NCBI RefSeq assembly: GCF_013369485.1
Contig: NZ_JABWEB010000006.1
Coordinates: forward strand, 235,153-299,152
DNA from: Massilia sp. BJB1822
GTDB taxonomy: Bacteria; Pseudomonadota; Gammaproteobacteria; Burkholderiales; Burkholderiaceae_D
Reading direction: 5' to 3'
DNA length: 64,000 bases
The stretch's first letter is position 1. Every line of letters starts with the position of its first letter. Of the stretch, positions 44,200-59,970 are shown in pieces. The translations under genes and the position numbers were made by a program. The notes below the pieces were generated by a model, which was not told the DNA's origin, ran no database searches, and worked only from the letters and a program-made list of their open reading frames with translations.

Positions 44200-45861
44200 T
44201 TAGGGGGCGGTGTAGACGGGTTTGCCGCTGAGCCAGGTTTGCTGGACGCGGATTTTGCCGATGGCGCTGGCGGGTACCTTGAACAGGTCAGCGTCCACCA
44301 CGATGAAGTCGGCCCATTTGCCGGCTTCGAGCGTGCCAATGGCGTTTTCCTGGCGGGCGGCATACGCCGCGTCCAGGGTGAAGCAACGGAAGGCCTGTTT
44401 CAGGCTCATGGCCTGGTTCTTGTACCAGCCGCCGAGCGGCAAGCCGGCATTGTCCTGGCGGGTGACGGCGGCGTGCAGGCCTTCGAAGGGGTTGGGCGAT
44501 TCGATGGGGAAGTCGGAGCCGCAGGCGATCTTCGAGCCTTGCTTGAGGAAGCTGTGCCAGGCGTAGGCGCCTTTGATGCGCTGCGGGCCGACGCGCTGTT
44601 CGGCCATGTTCTGGTCGGAGGTGGCGTGCGTGGGCTGCATCGAGGGGATGATGCCGAGCTGCTTGAAGCGCGGGATGTCGCTCAGCGCGACCACTTGCGC
44701 GTGCTCGATGCGGTGGCGCTTGGCGGCGCCGGGATATTTTTTCAGCAGGGCGGCGTAGCCGTCGAGGATCTGGCGGTTGCCGGCGTCGCCGATGGCGTGG
44801 ATGTTGACCTGGTAGCCGGCTTTCATGGCCTTTTCCATCTTGGCCAGCATCTCTTCGTTTTTGTAGAACAGCAGGCCGTGCGTGTGCGGCGCGTCGCTGT
44901 AGGGCTGCATCATGGCGGCGCCGCGGCTGCCCAGGGCGCCGTCGGAGACCAGCTTGACGGCGCTCAGCGCATACAGGTCGTTGGCGTAGGAAACCAGCGG
45001 GCCGCGCGCCGACAGGCGGTCGAAGGCTTCGCCGGTGTCGCCGATCATGGCGTAGACGCGGGCACTCAGCTTGCCCTGGTCGGCGTACTCGCGGAACAGC
45101 GCGTCTTCTGCTTCGCCCATGCCGGCGTCGTGCACGCTGGTCAGACCGACCTTGGACAGGGCCGCCAGGGCGCCATCGAGGGCGGCGCGGCGTTCCAGGT
45201 CGCCGGGACGCGGCACCACGCCGTCCATCAGCTCCATCGCATTGTCGACCAGGATGCCGGTGGCATTGCCGTCCGCATCGCGTTCGATCTTGCCGCCGGC
45301 CGGGTCTTTGGTGTCGCGCGTGATGCCGGCCAGTTGCAGGGCTTTGCTGTTGACCCAGGCGGCATGGCCGTCGACGCGGCGCAGCATGGCGGGGCGCTCG
45401 CCGGTGACGCCATCGAGTTCGGCGGCCGTGGGGAAGCGCCCCAGCTTCCAGATTTCCTGGTTCCAGCCATTGCCGACGATCCAGCTGCGCTGCGGGTTGG
45501 CCTGGGCGAAGGTCTGCACGGTCTTGAGCGCGCCGTCGAGCGAGGTGGAGCTGTACAGTTCCACGCCGCTGGCGATATAGCCCAGGCCAAAGACGTGGCC
45601 ATGGGCGTCGATCAGGCCGGGCAGCACGGTCTTGCCTTGCACATCGATGCGCTGATAACCCTTGGCCTTGGCCGCCACCTCCCGCGCGCTGCCGACGGCG
45701 ACAATGCGGCCCTTGTCGTCAAAGGCCAGCGCCTTGAACTGCAGCAGCTCCCCCCTGGCATTCAGCGTATAGCCGTTGGCGTTGTCGATCATGGTGCCGG
45801 CTTGGGCGGCATGGGCGGCGGCCAGCGCGGCGGCGGCCAGCAGGGTGCGGCGGAAGTGCAT
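44200..45861 (-). CDS. Exported amidohydrolase (YtcJ/AepA-like)
   Basis: 553 residues from ATG 45861 (GAGAGGA site), with a signal peptide ([21 protein letters not shown]). Amidohydrolase-3 features: [16 protein letters not shown] (HxH metal site), [50 protein letters not shown] (Asp). It hydrolyses an unknown amide or imide outside the cytoplasm. It lies directly upstream of the hut promoter on the same strand, but no operator sits at its own start, so regulation by HutC is not indicated. It ends 119 bp before hutU's ATG. Confidence 0.9.
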   Translation of the reverse strand: MHFRRTLLAAAALAAAHAAQAGTMIDNANGYTLNARGELLQFKALAFDDKGRIVAVGSAREVAAKAKGYQRIDVQGKTVLPGLIDAHGHVFGLGYIASGVELYSSTSLDGALKTVQTFAQANPQRSWIVGNGWNQEIWKLGRFPTAAELDGVTGERPAMLRRVDGHAAWVNSKALQLAGITRDTKDPAGGKIERDADGNATGILVDNAMELMDGVVPRPGDLERRAALDGALAALSKVGLTSVHDAGMGEAEDALFREYADQGKLSARVYAMIGDTGEAFDRLSARGPLVSYANDLYALSAVKLVSDGALGSRGAAMMQPYSDAPHTHGLLFYKNEEMLAKMEKAMKAGYQVNIHAIGDAGNRQILDGYAALLKKYPGAAKRHRIEHAQVVALSDIPRFKQLGIIPSMQPTHATSDQNMAEQRVGPQRIKGAYAWHSFLKQGSKIACGSDFPIESPNPFEGLHAAVTRQDNAGLPLGGWYKNQAMSLKQAFRCFTLDAAYAARQENAIGTLEAGKWADFIVVDADLFKVPASAIGKIRVQQTWLSGKPVYTAP

Positions 45862-45952
45862 GGACTGTCCTCTCGAATTGAAAAGCAAGATCCAGAGTGT
45901 AGCGAAATTCGCGCTCTGGTCCAATCAAGCCTTTGCTTCCGGAGTTGCCGCC

Positions 45953-46591
45953 ATGCTGACGCTGTTCGATTACCTGCCTTCGCAAAACGCCTATAAAGTA
46001 CGCCTGCTTCTGAGCCATCTTGGTCTACCCTACCGCACGGAGCTGGTCAGCATCTTCGAGGGCGCGGGTCATGCGCCGGAGTACCTGGCCATCAATCCCG
46101 CCGGCGCCGTGCCGGCCATCCGCCTGGACGATGGGCGCGTGCTGGCCGAATCCAATGCCATTCTGTCTTTCCTTGCGCACGGCACGCGCTACCTGCCTGC
46201 CGATGCTTTTGCGGCAGCCAAGGTGCAGCAGTGGATGTCGTTCGAGCAGGACTATGTCATGAATATCGCCGGGCTGCGCCATTGGACAATGACCGGCAAG
46301 CTGGCGCGCCGGCCCGCCGCCCTGGTGGAGATGCGCCGCGCGGGCGGCCTGCGCGCGCTGCAGATTCTTGAGCGAGAGTTGTCCGGCCATCCCTTCATCG
46401 CAGGCGACGCCTACACCATTGCCGACATCGCGCTATTCGCTTACACGCATCGGGCCGACGAAGCCGGCCTGCCCTTGCGCGATTTCGCCCATATCGGCGC
46501 CTGGATCGAGCGCGTGCGCGCCCAGCCAGGCTTCCTCGACGAGCACCATCCCTACGCCATCGATCCGCATTCCAGTGGCGAGCTGCCCTGA
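45953..46591 (+). CDS. Glutathione S-transferase family protein
   Basis: 212 residues after GGAG. N-terminal thioredoxin-fold: LFDYLPSQNAYKVRLLLSHLGLPY, INPAGAVPAIRLDDGRVLAESNAIL (the cis-Pro and glutathione-gamma-Glu-binding ES). C-terminal helical domain: ELSGHPFIAGDAYTIADIALFAYTH. The catalytic residue near position 10 is uncertain (Ser or Asn). Substrate not predictable. It abuts the convergent oxygenase gene with no gap. Confidence 0.92.
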   Translation: MLTLFDYLPSQNAYKVRLLLSHLGLPYRTELVSIFEGAGHAPEYLAINPAGAVPAIRLDDGRVLAESNAILSFLAHGTRYLPADAFAAAKVQQWMSFEQDYVMNIAGLRHWTMTGKLARRPAALVEMRRAGGLRALQILERELSGHPFIAGDAYTIADIALFAYTHRADEAGLPLRDFAHIGAWIERVRAQPGFLDEHHPYAIDPHSSGELP

Positions 46592-47388
46592 CTATTGGGC
46601 GTCGTGGAAGATGATGCCGAGGGTATGGCGGGTGCCGCTGCGCAGGCGGCTGACGCCGTGCCGCATATTCACGCGGTAGAGGCCGCGGGCGCCGTTCACG
46701 GGGCGCAGCGCCACGGGGAAAATGACAGCATCGCCCTGCTCCAGCGCCACCACTTCAACGCGCGACTGCATGCGCGGGCGCTGCTCGGTCAGCACGAATT
46801 CGCCGCCTGCGAAATCCTGGCCGGGGCGCGACAGCAGGAACGCGGCTTGCAGCGGAAAGACATGTTCGCCGTACAGATCCTGGTGCAGGCAGTTGTAATC
46901 GCCGGCGCCGTATTGCAGCAGCAGCGGCGTGGGACGCAGCTGGCCCGCCGCGTGGCAGCGCGCCAGGTAGTCGGCATGCCGTTCGGGGAAGCGCGTGTCG
47001 ATGCCCAGCGCGGCATGCCAGCGGTTGGCAATGGCCGCCAACGGCCCGTACATGCGTTCGCGCAGCTGGGCCACCAGCGGCGGCAGCGGGTAAGCGTAGT
47101 ACTGGTATTCGCCCTTGCCGAAACCGTGGCGCTGCATCAGCACCCGGCTGCGGAACTGCGCGGCGTCGGCATAGCCGGACGCCAGCGCCGCGCATTGCGC
47201 CGGCGCGAGGGCGGCGCGCACCACGGCGCAGCCATGGGCGTCCAGATCGGCTTCTATGCGCGCCCAGTCCACGCGCGCAGAGGCCGGGGCCGCAGGCGAT
47301 CCCGCCGGCTGCCCATCATCCGGCGCGGCATGCGCCCGGTCCGGCGCACCGCCTTCATCCTGCCGCTGCGCCGCCGTCCCGCTCCTGC

Positions 47389-47392
<4 letters not shown>
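46592..47392 (-). CDS. 2-oxoglutarate/Fe(II) dioxygenase in an operon with ada
   Basis: 266 residues from ATG 47392, overlapping the ada stop by 4 bp. The N-terminal 40 residues are Pro/Ala-rich and look disordered. The core has the Fe ligands HxD in YNCLHQDLYGEHVFPLQ and a distal His in NMRHGVSRLRSGTRHTLGIIFHDA, with the 2OG-binding Arg nearby. It is not AlkB by sequence but of the uncharacterised COG3826-like type often located beside ada/ogt. The coupling to ada suggests an alkylation-repair or alkylation-response role; that is inference. Confidence 0.85.
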
Positions 47393-48447
<1,055 letters not shown>

Positions 48448-48522
48448 GCCACTGCTCCATGAAATCGTCTGATGTTCCCATCATAGCCAGCCCGCCGCGG
48501 ACCCGCACTCCGGCTCTTGCTT

Positions 48523-48586
48523 TTGAATTCGGCCAGGCCGGTGCTAAAATCGCCGCGCAAGCACGGGTCGCCGCGCAGGCACGGGC
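48523..48586 (+). promoter_or_regulatory. Predicted hutC promoter and tandem 18-bp leader repeat
   Basis: TTGAAT (48523-48528), 16-bp spacer, TAAAAT (48545-48550) would make a sigma-70 promoter for hutC. Immediately after come two tandem 18-bp units CGCCGCGCA(A/G)GCACGGG(T/C) (48551-48568 and 48569-48586) in the leader. No TTGTATAGACAA-like site was seen, so autorepression through that motif is not supported here. Confidence 0.45.
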
Positions 48587-48613
48587 CTGCAGCATTGCCG
48601 CTTCGGAGAACGG

Positions 48614-49330
48614 ATGGAACAACCAGCACCAGACCATACCCCTATTTTTCAGCGCATCAAGGACTATCTGCTGGAGCAGATCGCCTCCGGGCAATGGAAG
48701 GAAGGCGATGTGATCCCCTCCGAGCAGGCCTTGACCAAGCAATTCGGCGTCTCGCGCATGACGGTCAACCGCGCCGTGCGCGAGCTGACGGCGGAACAGG
48801 TGCTGACCCGGCGCCAGGGTTCGGGCACCTTCGTCGCCCAGCAAAAATATCAGGCCACCCTGCTGGAGATCAAGAGCATCGCCGAGGAGGTGCGCGCGCG
48901 CGGCCATGCCCACCGCAGCAGCCTGCAGCAGCTCGAACGCGGCAAGGCCAGCGAGCTGCTGGCCAAGCAGTTCGATCTGGCGCCCGGCCACCTGCTGTTC
49001 CATTCGGTGATCGTCCACTACGAAAACGGGGTGCCGATCCAGGTCGAGGACCGCTGGGTCAACCCGCTATGCGCCCCCGATTATATGGAGCAGGACTTCG
49101 CCCATATCACGCCCAACGAATACCTGATGGCCGCCGCCCCGCTGCAGGGCGCGACTTACAGCATCGAAGCGCTGGCGCCGCCGCGCGACATCGCCGACAT
49201 GCTGGCCATCGACACGCGCCAGCCCTGCCTGGTGCTGCGCCGCCAGACCCGCTCGGCCGGGCGCATCGCCTCGCTGGCCACCATGTGGCATCCAGGCCAC
49301 CGCTACCAGTTCGCCGGCAGCTTCACCTGA
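48614..49330 (+). CDS. hutC: Histidine utilisation repressor HutC (GntR/UTRA)
   Basis: 238 residues: GntR winged HTH (10-75: IFQRIKDYLLEQIASGQW, PSEQALTKQFGVSRMTVNRAV, RRQGSGTFVA) and a UTRA effector domain (95-235) with VIVHYENGVPIQVEDRWVNP and the HutC hallmark TPNEYLMAAAPLQGATYSIEA. HutC represses the hut operon and is released by urocanate. It lies 4.5 kb from the hut promoter, on the other strand, beyond the ada operon, so it is unlinked from the operon transcriptionally. It is divergent from ada. Confidence 0.95.
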   Translation: MEQPAPDHTPIFQRIKDYLLEQIASGQWKEGDVIPSEQALTKQFGVSRMTVNRAVRELTAEQVLTRRQGSGTFVAQQKYQATLLEIKSIAEEVRARGHAHRSSLQQLERGKASELLAKQFDLAPGHLLFHSVIVHYENGVPIQVEDRWVNPLCAPDYMEQDFAHITPNEYLMAAAPLQGATYSIEALAPPRDIADMLAIDTRQPCLVLRRQTRSAGRIASLATMWHPGHRYQFAGSFT

Positions 49331-49559
49331 GGCGGCGGGAAATCTCTCCAAATCTCTCCATACTCCGCCCAGGCCGCAGCCGGCCGCGCGCCGGCTTGCC
49401 GCTTTTTCCACGCCCTGGTGCGCCGGGAAATATCCCCGCTTTTACTCCGCAAAAAGTAGTCGCCACGACCAAAATTTCGATGCTATAGTTGTTTGGCCCC
49501 GCTAGCCGAGCCGGGCCTATCGCGCCAGCACGCCTTCCAGCGGCCAGAAAGGGAAGCCC

Positions 49560-54207
<4,648 letters not shown>

Positions 54208-54218
<11 letters not shown>

Positions 54219-54660
54219 AGCCGTGCTGGCCAGCGCCGCCCCCTTGCGCGTCCTGCTGCTGGACGACGATCCCTTCATGCTTGCCATGCTGGGCGATATC
54301 CTGGAGGAGGTGGACGGCGACATCGATGTGCGCAGCGAACGCGATGCGCGCGCCGCCTTGCAGGCGCTGGGCAAGCACCGCCCCGAGCTGCTGATCTGCG
54401 ACCTGTCGATGCCCGAGATGGACGGCATCGAATTCCTGCGCCTGACCGCCGAAAGCGATTTCCGCGGCGGCGTGGTGCTGTTGTCGGGCATGGACCAGCG
54501 CATCCTGCAAGCGGCTGAAATGCTGGCCATGGCCCAGGGTTTGACCATTCTCGGCGCCTGCCGCAAGCCGCTGGCGGCCGGGGAACTGGGCGACCTGGTG
54601 GCGCTGGCGCGCAGCCTGCGGCAGCGCCCGGATCGGCGGCAATTAGATAATAAACACTAA
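54208..54660 (+). CDS. Single-domain response regulator
   Basis: 150 residues starting inside the end of the kinase gene (11-bp overlap, ATGATGACTGA). The receiver domain has the acidic pair in LLLDDDPFM, phosphoacceptor D65 in [12 protein letters not shown], Ser in VLLSGM and the Lys in CRKPL. No output domain. It probably takes phosphate from the kinase HPt (H1488) and relays or acts as a phosphate sink. The 213 bp up to trxA (54661-54873) hold no gene I recognise. Confidence 0.93.
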
Positions 54661-54873
54661 TAACCAGGGAGCAATCTTCCGCACAAGCGCGGAAAATGGG
54701 TTATTATTTGATTCATTCCCCGCCTGATTCCCTCTTGCCACCCCAATATTGAATTAGCGCGCATCAGCTCCATCTCCTGCATACAAGCAGTAACACAGAC
54801 GGCCCTGATGGCGAAAGCTGGCAAGATGGCGTGCCCCAGGCGTTATTGATATCACCCTCGATTGAGGCAAAAC

Positions 54874-55200
54874 ATGAGCGAAAACATCAAACATATTACC
54901 GACGCGTCCTTCGAAGCCGACGTGCTGAAAGCCGATCGTCCCGTGCTGGTGGACTTCTGGGCCGAATGGTGCGGTCCTTGCAAGAGCATTGCGCCGATGC
55001 TGGAAGAAGTGGCCAAGGAATACGACGGCAAGCTGACCATTGCCAAGATGGACGTGGACAGCAACCAGTCCGTGCCGGCCAAATTCGGCATCCGCGGCAT
55101 TCCGACCCTGATGCTGTTCGCCGGTGGCGTAATGAAGGCACAAAAAGTCGGCGCGATGGCAAAAGGCCAGCTGACCTCTTTCATTGACAGCAATCTTTGA
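54874..55200 (+). CDS. trxA: Thioredoxin 1
   Basis: 108 residues, standard thioredoxin length. Active site WCGPC at 32-36 (C33, C36), [15 protein letters not shown], and the cis-Pro in [10 protein letters not shown]. It is the cytoplasmic disulfide reductant. The start ATG 54874 has a TTGAGG site; an in-frame upstream start at 54862 is less likely. Located just upstream of rho, the order typical of proteobacteria. Confidence 0.97.
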   Translation: MSENIKHITDASFEADVLKADRPVLVDFWAEWCGPCKSIAPMLEEVAKEYDGKLTIAKMDVDSNQSVPAKFGIRGIPTLMLFAGGVMKAQKVGAMAKGQLTSFIDSNL

Positions 55201-55332
55201 GTAAGATAGGCGGCGCTGCGCCCGCAGCACCGCCTGCCTGGCCGGCCTAGGGCTCAGACTCTGGCCTTTTTAATAATAATCCACGCAGTTCCCTCCCCTA
55301 CCTAATTTCCCGTCACGGGACACTCAACATAT

Positions 55333-56595
55333 ATGCATCTATCTGAACTTAAGGCTATGCACGTTTCCGCCTTGCTGGAAATGGCTATCGGTCTTGACAT
55401 CGACAATGCGGCTCGCCTGCGCAAGCAGGAACTGATGTTCGCAATCCTGAAGAAACGCGCCAAAGCCGGCGAGCAGATTTTCGGCGACGGCGCCCTGGAA
55501 GTGCTGCCGGACGGCTTCGGCTTCCTGCGCTCGCCCGACGCCAGCTACATGGCCTCGACCGACGACATCTACATCTCCCCCTCCCAGATCCGCCGCTTCA
55601 ATCTGCACACCGGCGACTCGATCGAGGGCGAGGTGCGCACTCCCAAGGACGGCGAACGCTATTTCGCCCTGGTCAAGGTAGACAAGGTCAACGGCGAATC
55701 GCCGGAAGCCTCGAAGCACCGCATTCTGTTTGAGAACCTGACGCCGCTGCACCCGCAGGAACCGCTGCGCCTGGAGCGCGAGATGAACGGCGCCGAGAAC
55801 ATCACCGGCCGCATCATCGACCTGATTTCGCCGATCGGCAAAGGCCAGCGCGGCCTGCTGGTCGCCTCGCCGAAGTCCGGCAAGTCCGTGATGCTGCAGC
55901 ATATCGCCCACGCCATCACCGCCAACCACCCCGACGTCACCCTGATCGTGCTGCTGATCGACGAACGTCCGGAAGAGGTGACGGAGATGCAGCGCTCGGT
56001 GCGCGGCGAAGTGGTGGCTTCCACCTTCGACGAACCGGCCACCCGCCACGTGCAGGTCGCCGAGATGGTGCTGGAAAAAGCCAAGCGCCTGGTCGAAATG
56101 AAAAAAGACGTGGTCATCCTGCTGGACTCGATCACCCGTCTGGCGCGCGCCTACAACACCGTGATCCCGGCTTCCGGCAAGGTGCTGACCGGCGGTGTCG
56201 ACGCCAACGCCCTGCAGCGTCCAAAGCGCTTCTTCGGCGCCGCGCGTAATGTGGAAGAAGGCGGCTCGCTGACCATCGTCGCCACCGCGCTGATCGAAAC
56301 CGGTTCGCGCATGGACGACGTGATCTACGAGGAATTCAAGGGTACCGGCAATATGGAGGTGCACCTGGAGCGCCGCCTGGCCGAGAAGCGCGTCTACCCG
56401 TCGATCAACCTGAACAAATCGGGCACCCGCCGCGAAGAACTGCTGATCAAGCCGGACCAGCTGCAGAAGATCTGGATCCTGCGCAAGCTGCTGTACTCGA
56501 TGGACGAGATCGAAGCGATGGAGTTCATCCTCGACAAGATGAAGTCGACGAAGACCAATCTGGAATTCTTCGACCTGATGCGCCGCGGCGGCTGA
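55333..56595 (+). CDS. rho: Transcription termination factor Rho
   Basis: 420 residues, the standard length. N-terminal RNA-binding domain ([10 protein letters not shown], the OB-fold primary site), Walker A in [11 protein letters not shown], Walker [17 protein letters not shown] and the secondary site Q/R-loop [20 protein letters not shown]. The hexameric helicase ends transcription of untranslated RNA. The 132-bp leader (55201-55332) is the place where Rho autoregulation is known in other bacteria; no distinct signal was identified here. A strong terminator follows. Confidence 0.98.
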   Translation: MHLSELKAMHVSALLEMAIGLDIDNAARLRKQELMFAILKKRAKAGEQIFGDGALEVLPDGFGFLRSPDASYMASTDDIYISPSQIRRFNLHTGDSIEGEVRTPKDGERYFALVKVDKVNGESPEASKHRILFENLTPLHPQEPLRLEREMNGAENITGRIIDLISPIGKGQRGLLVASPKSGKSVMLQHIAHAITANHPDVTLIVLLIDERPEEVTEMQRSVRGEVVASTFDEPATRHVQVAEMVLEKAKRLVEMKKDVVILLDSITRLARAYNTVIPASGKVLTGGVDANALQRPKRFFGAARNVEEGGSLTIVATALIETGSRMDDVIYEEFKGTGNMEVHLERRLAEKRVYPSINLNKSGTRREELLIKPDQLQKIWILRKLLYSMDEIEAMEFILDKMKSTKTNLEFFDLMRRGG

Positions 56596-56615
56596 TTCCC
56601 GCCCTGCGCTGTCAA

Positions 56616-56653
56616 AGCGGCAAGCCCGGCATCGGCCGGCTTGCCGCTTTTTT
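56616..56653 (+). terminator. Rho-independent terminator of rho
   Basis: AGCGGCAAGCC (56616-56626) and GGCTTGCCGCT (56638-56648) form an 11-bp perfect stem followed by TTTTTT, 21 bp after the rho stop. Confidence 0.92.
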
Positions 56654-56775
56654 GCATCCATTGTATAATCAGCGGTTGATTTTTTAACCACCTGGCAAGT
56701 GAGCGGCAATCGGGTCGAGAGGCAGCAAGGACCGACGAAGTGCTGTTTGGCTACCAAACCTTGAGAGAGAAGCAC

Positions 56776-57045
56776 ATGAAAGCCGAAATCCATCCAGATT
56801 ACCGTGAAGTCCTGTTCGTTGACGTGTCCTGCGACTTCAAATTCATCACCCGTTCGACCATCCAGACCCGCGAAACCGCTACCCACGAAGGTAAAGAGTA
56901 TCCGCTGGTGAAGATCGAGGTGTCCGCTGAATCGCACCCGTTCTACACCGGTCAGCACAAGATCGTCGACACCGCCGGCCGCGTGGAAAAATTCCGCCAG
57001 AAGTTCGGCAAAGTCGGTTCCAAAACCGCCGTTGCAGCAGGCTAA
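56776..57045 (+). CDS. rpmE2: 50S ribosomal protein L31 type B
   Basis: 89 residues: [20 protein letters not shown], then [25 protein letters not shown] and [15 protein letters not shown]. There is a single Cys instead of the CxxC and C of type A L31, so this is the zinc-independent form (type B), usual for this gene in Burkholderiales. It is a component of the 50S subunit at the central protuberance. ATG 56776 gives the standard length; a strong terminator follows. Confidence 0.95.
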   Translation: MKAEIHPDYREVLFVDVSCDFKFITRSTIQTRETATHEGKEYPLVKIEVSAESHPFYTGQHKIVDTAGRVEKFRQKFGKVGSKTAVAAG

Positions 57046-57060
57046 TCTGCCGCTCAGCGA

Positions 57061-57090
57061 AAAAAAGGCAGCTACGGCTGCCTTTTTTTT
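57061..57090 (+). terminator. Terminator of rpmE2 with TACG tetraloop
   Basis: GGCAGC-TACG-GCTGCC (57067-57082) with an A-tract before and eight T after; UACG is a stable UNCG-type tetraloop. Lies 16 bp after the rpmE2 stop. Confidence 0.92.
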
Positions 57091-57135
57091 ATTATCGCTG
57101 CTACTCTCTTCCAGTTTCCTTTACTTGTAACGCCG

Positions 57136-58857
57136 ATGAAGCCAGTCCGTCTGCCTGCTGCCGCCACCCTTGCCCTGCCCCGCTGGGCCCTGTATGCCCT
57201 GGGCCTGCTGTACATCCTGCCGGGCCTGATCGGGCGCGAGCCGTGGAAGAACGACGACGCGGCCAGCTTCGGCGTGATGTGGACCATGGCCCAAGGCGGC
57301 TGGCAGGACTGGCTGTGGCCAAATGTGGCCGGCCTGTCCATGCCGGAAGAAGGGCCGCTGGCCTTCTGGCTGGGCGCCCTCGGCATCAAGCTGTTCGGCT
57401 GGCTGCTCGGCGATGTGCTGGGCGCGCGCGTGGCCACCATCGGCGTCTTCCTGCTCGGCACCCTCTCGCTGTGGTACGCCACCTTCAATCTGGGCCGCCG
57501 GCCCGAGGCCCAGCCGCTGCGCCTGGCCTTCGGCGGCCAGCCCGAACCCAACGATTTCGGCCGCACCCTGGCCGATGCCGCTGCCCTGATCTATCTCGGC
57601 TGCCTGGGCCTCCTGGTGCACAGCCATGAATCGACCTCGGAAGCGCTGCAAACCTCGCTGCTGGCCCTGACCCTGTACCGCTCCGTGCGCTATATGGAAA
57701 AGCCCTCGCTGCGCAATGCGGCCCTGATCGGCCTGGCCCTGGGCCTGATGACGCTGACACGCGGCTGGGTCACGCCGGCCGCCCTGCTGCTGGCCCTGTT
57801 CCTGTGCGGCCGCTTCCTGGCCCTGCCCGTGGGCCGCGCCCTGCGCGATCTGGCGCTGGCCGCCGCCACCGCCTTGCTGGTGACCCTGCCCTGGCTGCTG
57901 GCGGCCGTCTGGAGCCGCCCCTACGGCCAGGAACCGCTGGCGGCATGGGCCGCCTGGAATCTGAACCAGCTGGCCCTGCCCGGCACCTATTCGCTGCGCG
58001 CCTTCCTGCGCGTCGGCGTCTGGTTCTTCTGGCCGGCCTGGCCCTTCGCGCTGTGGGCCGTGTACGCCTGGCGCCGCCAGAGCAATCTGCTGCACATCGT
58101 GGTGCCGACCGCCTTCGTCAGCGTCGCTTCGCTGCTGGCCCTGTGCCACCCGAATCCCGAACAGGGCCAGTTCCTGATGCTGCTGCCGCCGCTGGCCATC
58201 ATGGCCGCCTTCGGCCTGCTGACCATGAAGCGCGGCGCCATCAACGCCATCGACTGGTTCTCGGTCATGGTGCTGACCCTATGCGCCGCCGTGCTGTGGA
58301 TCTTCTGGTATGCCCAGCTCACCGGCTGGCCGCCGCGCCCGGCGCATAATGTGCTCAAGCTGCTGCCCGGCTTCCAGCCCGAGCTGCACGTGCTGGCCCT
58401 GGTGGTGGCGGGCATCGCCACCGCCGGCTGGTTCGCCCTGGTGCACTGGCGCATCTCGCGCCAGCCCTCGGTGCTGTGGCGCGCCGTGGTGCTGTCCTCG
58501 GGCGGCCTGATTCTGATCTGGATTCTGCTGATGACCCTGTTCCTGCCGCATATGAACTACAGCAAGAGCTATGCGACGGTGGCGCAGCAGGCGGCCGCCA
58601 GCGTGCCTGCCGGCACGCGCTGCATCGACAGCAATGTGGGGCCGGCGCAGCGCGCCTCCTTCGCCTACTTCGGCCACCTGCCCTTCGCCCGCGTCGACGG
58701 CGGCAACTGCCCCATGCTGCTGTGGCAGGACAGCACGCGCGGCCGCAGCAAAAAAGACCTGGCGGCGCCGCCCGCGCCGCACTGGCAGCTGGTGTGGGAA
58801 GGCCGCCGCGCCTCCGACCGCAGCGAACGTTTCCGCCTGTTCCGCCGCGTTGATTAA
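57136..58857 (+). CDS. ArnT-like membrane glycosyltransferase (GT39/PMT family)
   Basis: 573 residues with about eleven hydrophobic segments. The N-terminal loop has the DD/DE-type catalytic acid in REPWKNDDAASFGV, as in ArnT and other GT-C enzymes using undecaprenyl-phosphate sugars. The end of the protein (after about 480) is a soluble periplasmic domain: AQQAAASVPAGTRCIDSNVGPAQRASFAYFG. Similar proteins attach sugars to lipids or proteins. It is the first of three same-strand genes (57136-61920), of unclear common function; substrate not predictable. Confidence 0.87.
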   Translation: MKPVRLPAAATLALPRWALYALGLLYILPGLIGREPWKNDDAASFGVMWTMAQGGWQDWLWPNVAGLSMPEEGPLAFWLGALGIKLFGWLLGDVLGARVATIGVFLLGTLSLWYATFNLGRRPEAQPLRLAFGGQPEPNDFGRTLADAAALIYLGCLGLLVHSHESTSEALQTSLLALTLYRSVRYMEKPSLRNAALIGLALGLMTLTRGWVTPAALLLALFLCGRFLALPVGRALRDLALAAATALLVTLPWLLAAVWSRPYGQEPLAAWAAWNLNQLALPGTYSLRAFLRVGVWFFWPAWPFALWAVYAWRRQSNLLHIVVPTAFVSVASLLALCHPNPEQGQFLMLLPPLAIMAAFGLLTMKRGAINAIDWFSVMVLTLCAAVLWIFWYAQLTGWPPRPAHNVLKLLPGFQPELHVLALVVAGIATAGWFALVHWRISRQPSVLWRAVVLSSGGLILIWILLMTLFLPHMNYSKSYATVAQQAAASVPAGTRCIDSNVGPAQRASFAYFGHLPFARVDGGNCPMLLWQDSTRGRSKKDLAAPPAPHWQLVWEGRRASDRSERFRLFRRVD

Positions 58858-58887
58858 CCGCGCCTCGCCCTTCTCCCCGAGCGCCCC

Positions 58888-59730
58888 ATGCCTGCCTTGA
58901 CTTCCCTCAGCATGCGCGGCGCCGGGCGGATACGCCTGCTGGCGGCCTTGCTGGCCGCGCCGGCCCTGGCGCTGGCGGCGTCGCCGGCCAGCCTGCATAC
59001 CGAGACCCTGGCCGATTTCCGCAATGGTCCGCTGCCGGCCAGCCGCAGCGCCGCGGCGCTCGAACTGCATCTGACCACCGAACATTCGCCGCCGGCCAGC
59101 ATGCTGGTCGAGGGCCGCGTCGGCGGGCGCGAAACCGACAAGCTGCGCGAAATGCTGGAGCGCAGCGACATCCCGCACAGCTTTGACCTGTTGCCGTGGA
59201 AGCGCGCCTACACCCTGGCCCAGCATGCGCCGCACACCTGCGTGTATTCGACCGCGCGCACGCCCGAGCGCGAAGCCCTGTTCAAATGGGTGGGGCCGAC
59301 CGATGTCTCGGAATGGGTGCTGATGGGCCGCGCCGATGCCCGTCTGCGCCTGCGCAGCCTGGACGATGCGCGCAACCTGCGCATCGGCACTTATAACGGC
59401 GACGCGCGCGAAGAATATCTGCAGGCACGCGGCTTCCGCGTCGAGCCGGTCGCCAGCGACGCGCTCAACCCGCAAAAGCTGCTGCTCAAGCGCATCGACT
59501 TGTGGGCGGTCGGCATGCGCACCGGCAGCCAGCTGCTGGCCCAGCAAAAACTCACGGGGAAGATCGTGCCCCTGCTGGTTTTTCATCGCGTGAAAGTTTA
59601 TCTGGCTTGCAATCCTTCCGTGCCGGACCGCTTGATCGAGCGCATGAATGCCAGCCTGGACGAGATGCGCCAGGACGGCAGTTTCCAGCGTCTGGATCGC
59701 AAGTATGAAAAATGGACAACGCCAAACTAA
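58888..59730 (+). CDS. Periplasmic substrate-binding protein, SBP_bac_3-like
   Basis: 280 residues with an N-terminal signal (RIRLLAALLAAPALALAAS). The fold is that of amino-acid-type binding proteins: LHLTTEHSPPASMLVEG, GRETDKLREMLERSDIPHSFDLLPWKRAYTLAQ and AVGMRTGSQLLA. Proteins of this subset, lacking an adjacent permease, often act alone as sensors or scavengers. It lies 30 bp downstream of the glycosyltransferase gene and 240 bp upstream of the FtsH-like gene. Ligand unknown. Confidence 0.85.
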   Translation: MPALTSLSMRGAGRIRLLAALLAAPALALAASPASLHTETLADFRNGPLPASRSAAALELHLTTEHSPPASMLVEGRVGGRETDKLREMLERSDIPHSFDLLPWKRAYTLAQHAPHTCVYSTARTPEREALFKWVGPTDVSEWVLMGRADARLRLRSLDDARNLRIGTYNGDAREEYLQARGFRVEPVASDALNPQKLLLKRIDLWAVGMRTGSQLLAQQKLTGKIVPLLVFHRVKVYLACNPSVPDRLIERMNASLDEMRQDGSFQRLDRKYEKWTTPN

Positions 59731-59970
59731 GCCTTATGTTAACAGGCTGTCCATTGATGTTGCGTCGAAAAATTTTTTCTTGCGGTAACCAAACACAAGG
59801 CCGCGCAAGCGAGCTATATTCCCACCATACACCGCGTAGCCGCTCAGCATATTTCCAAGTCTGAAAGTAAAAGCTGCATCCCAAGCAGCGTTCATGCACA
59901 GCGTCACGACGACAATCCGCCTGCGCCCCGCCGCCGCGCATTTCGTTACTCCCTGATTGCCCGAACGTCC

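Noticed and set aside
42302..44203. Plus-strand open frame antisense to hutU
   Set aside because: hutU is unmistakable; this frame has no recognisable domain.
49331..49559. Possible thiamine riboswitch upstream of the THI5-type kinase
   Set aside because: No THI-box motifs were seen; only a possible AT-rich promoter-like stretch and the ribosome site.
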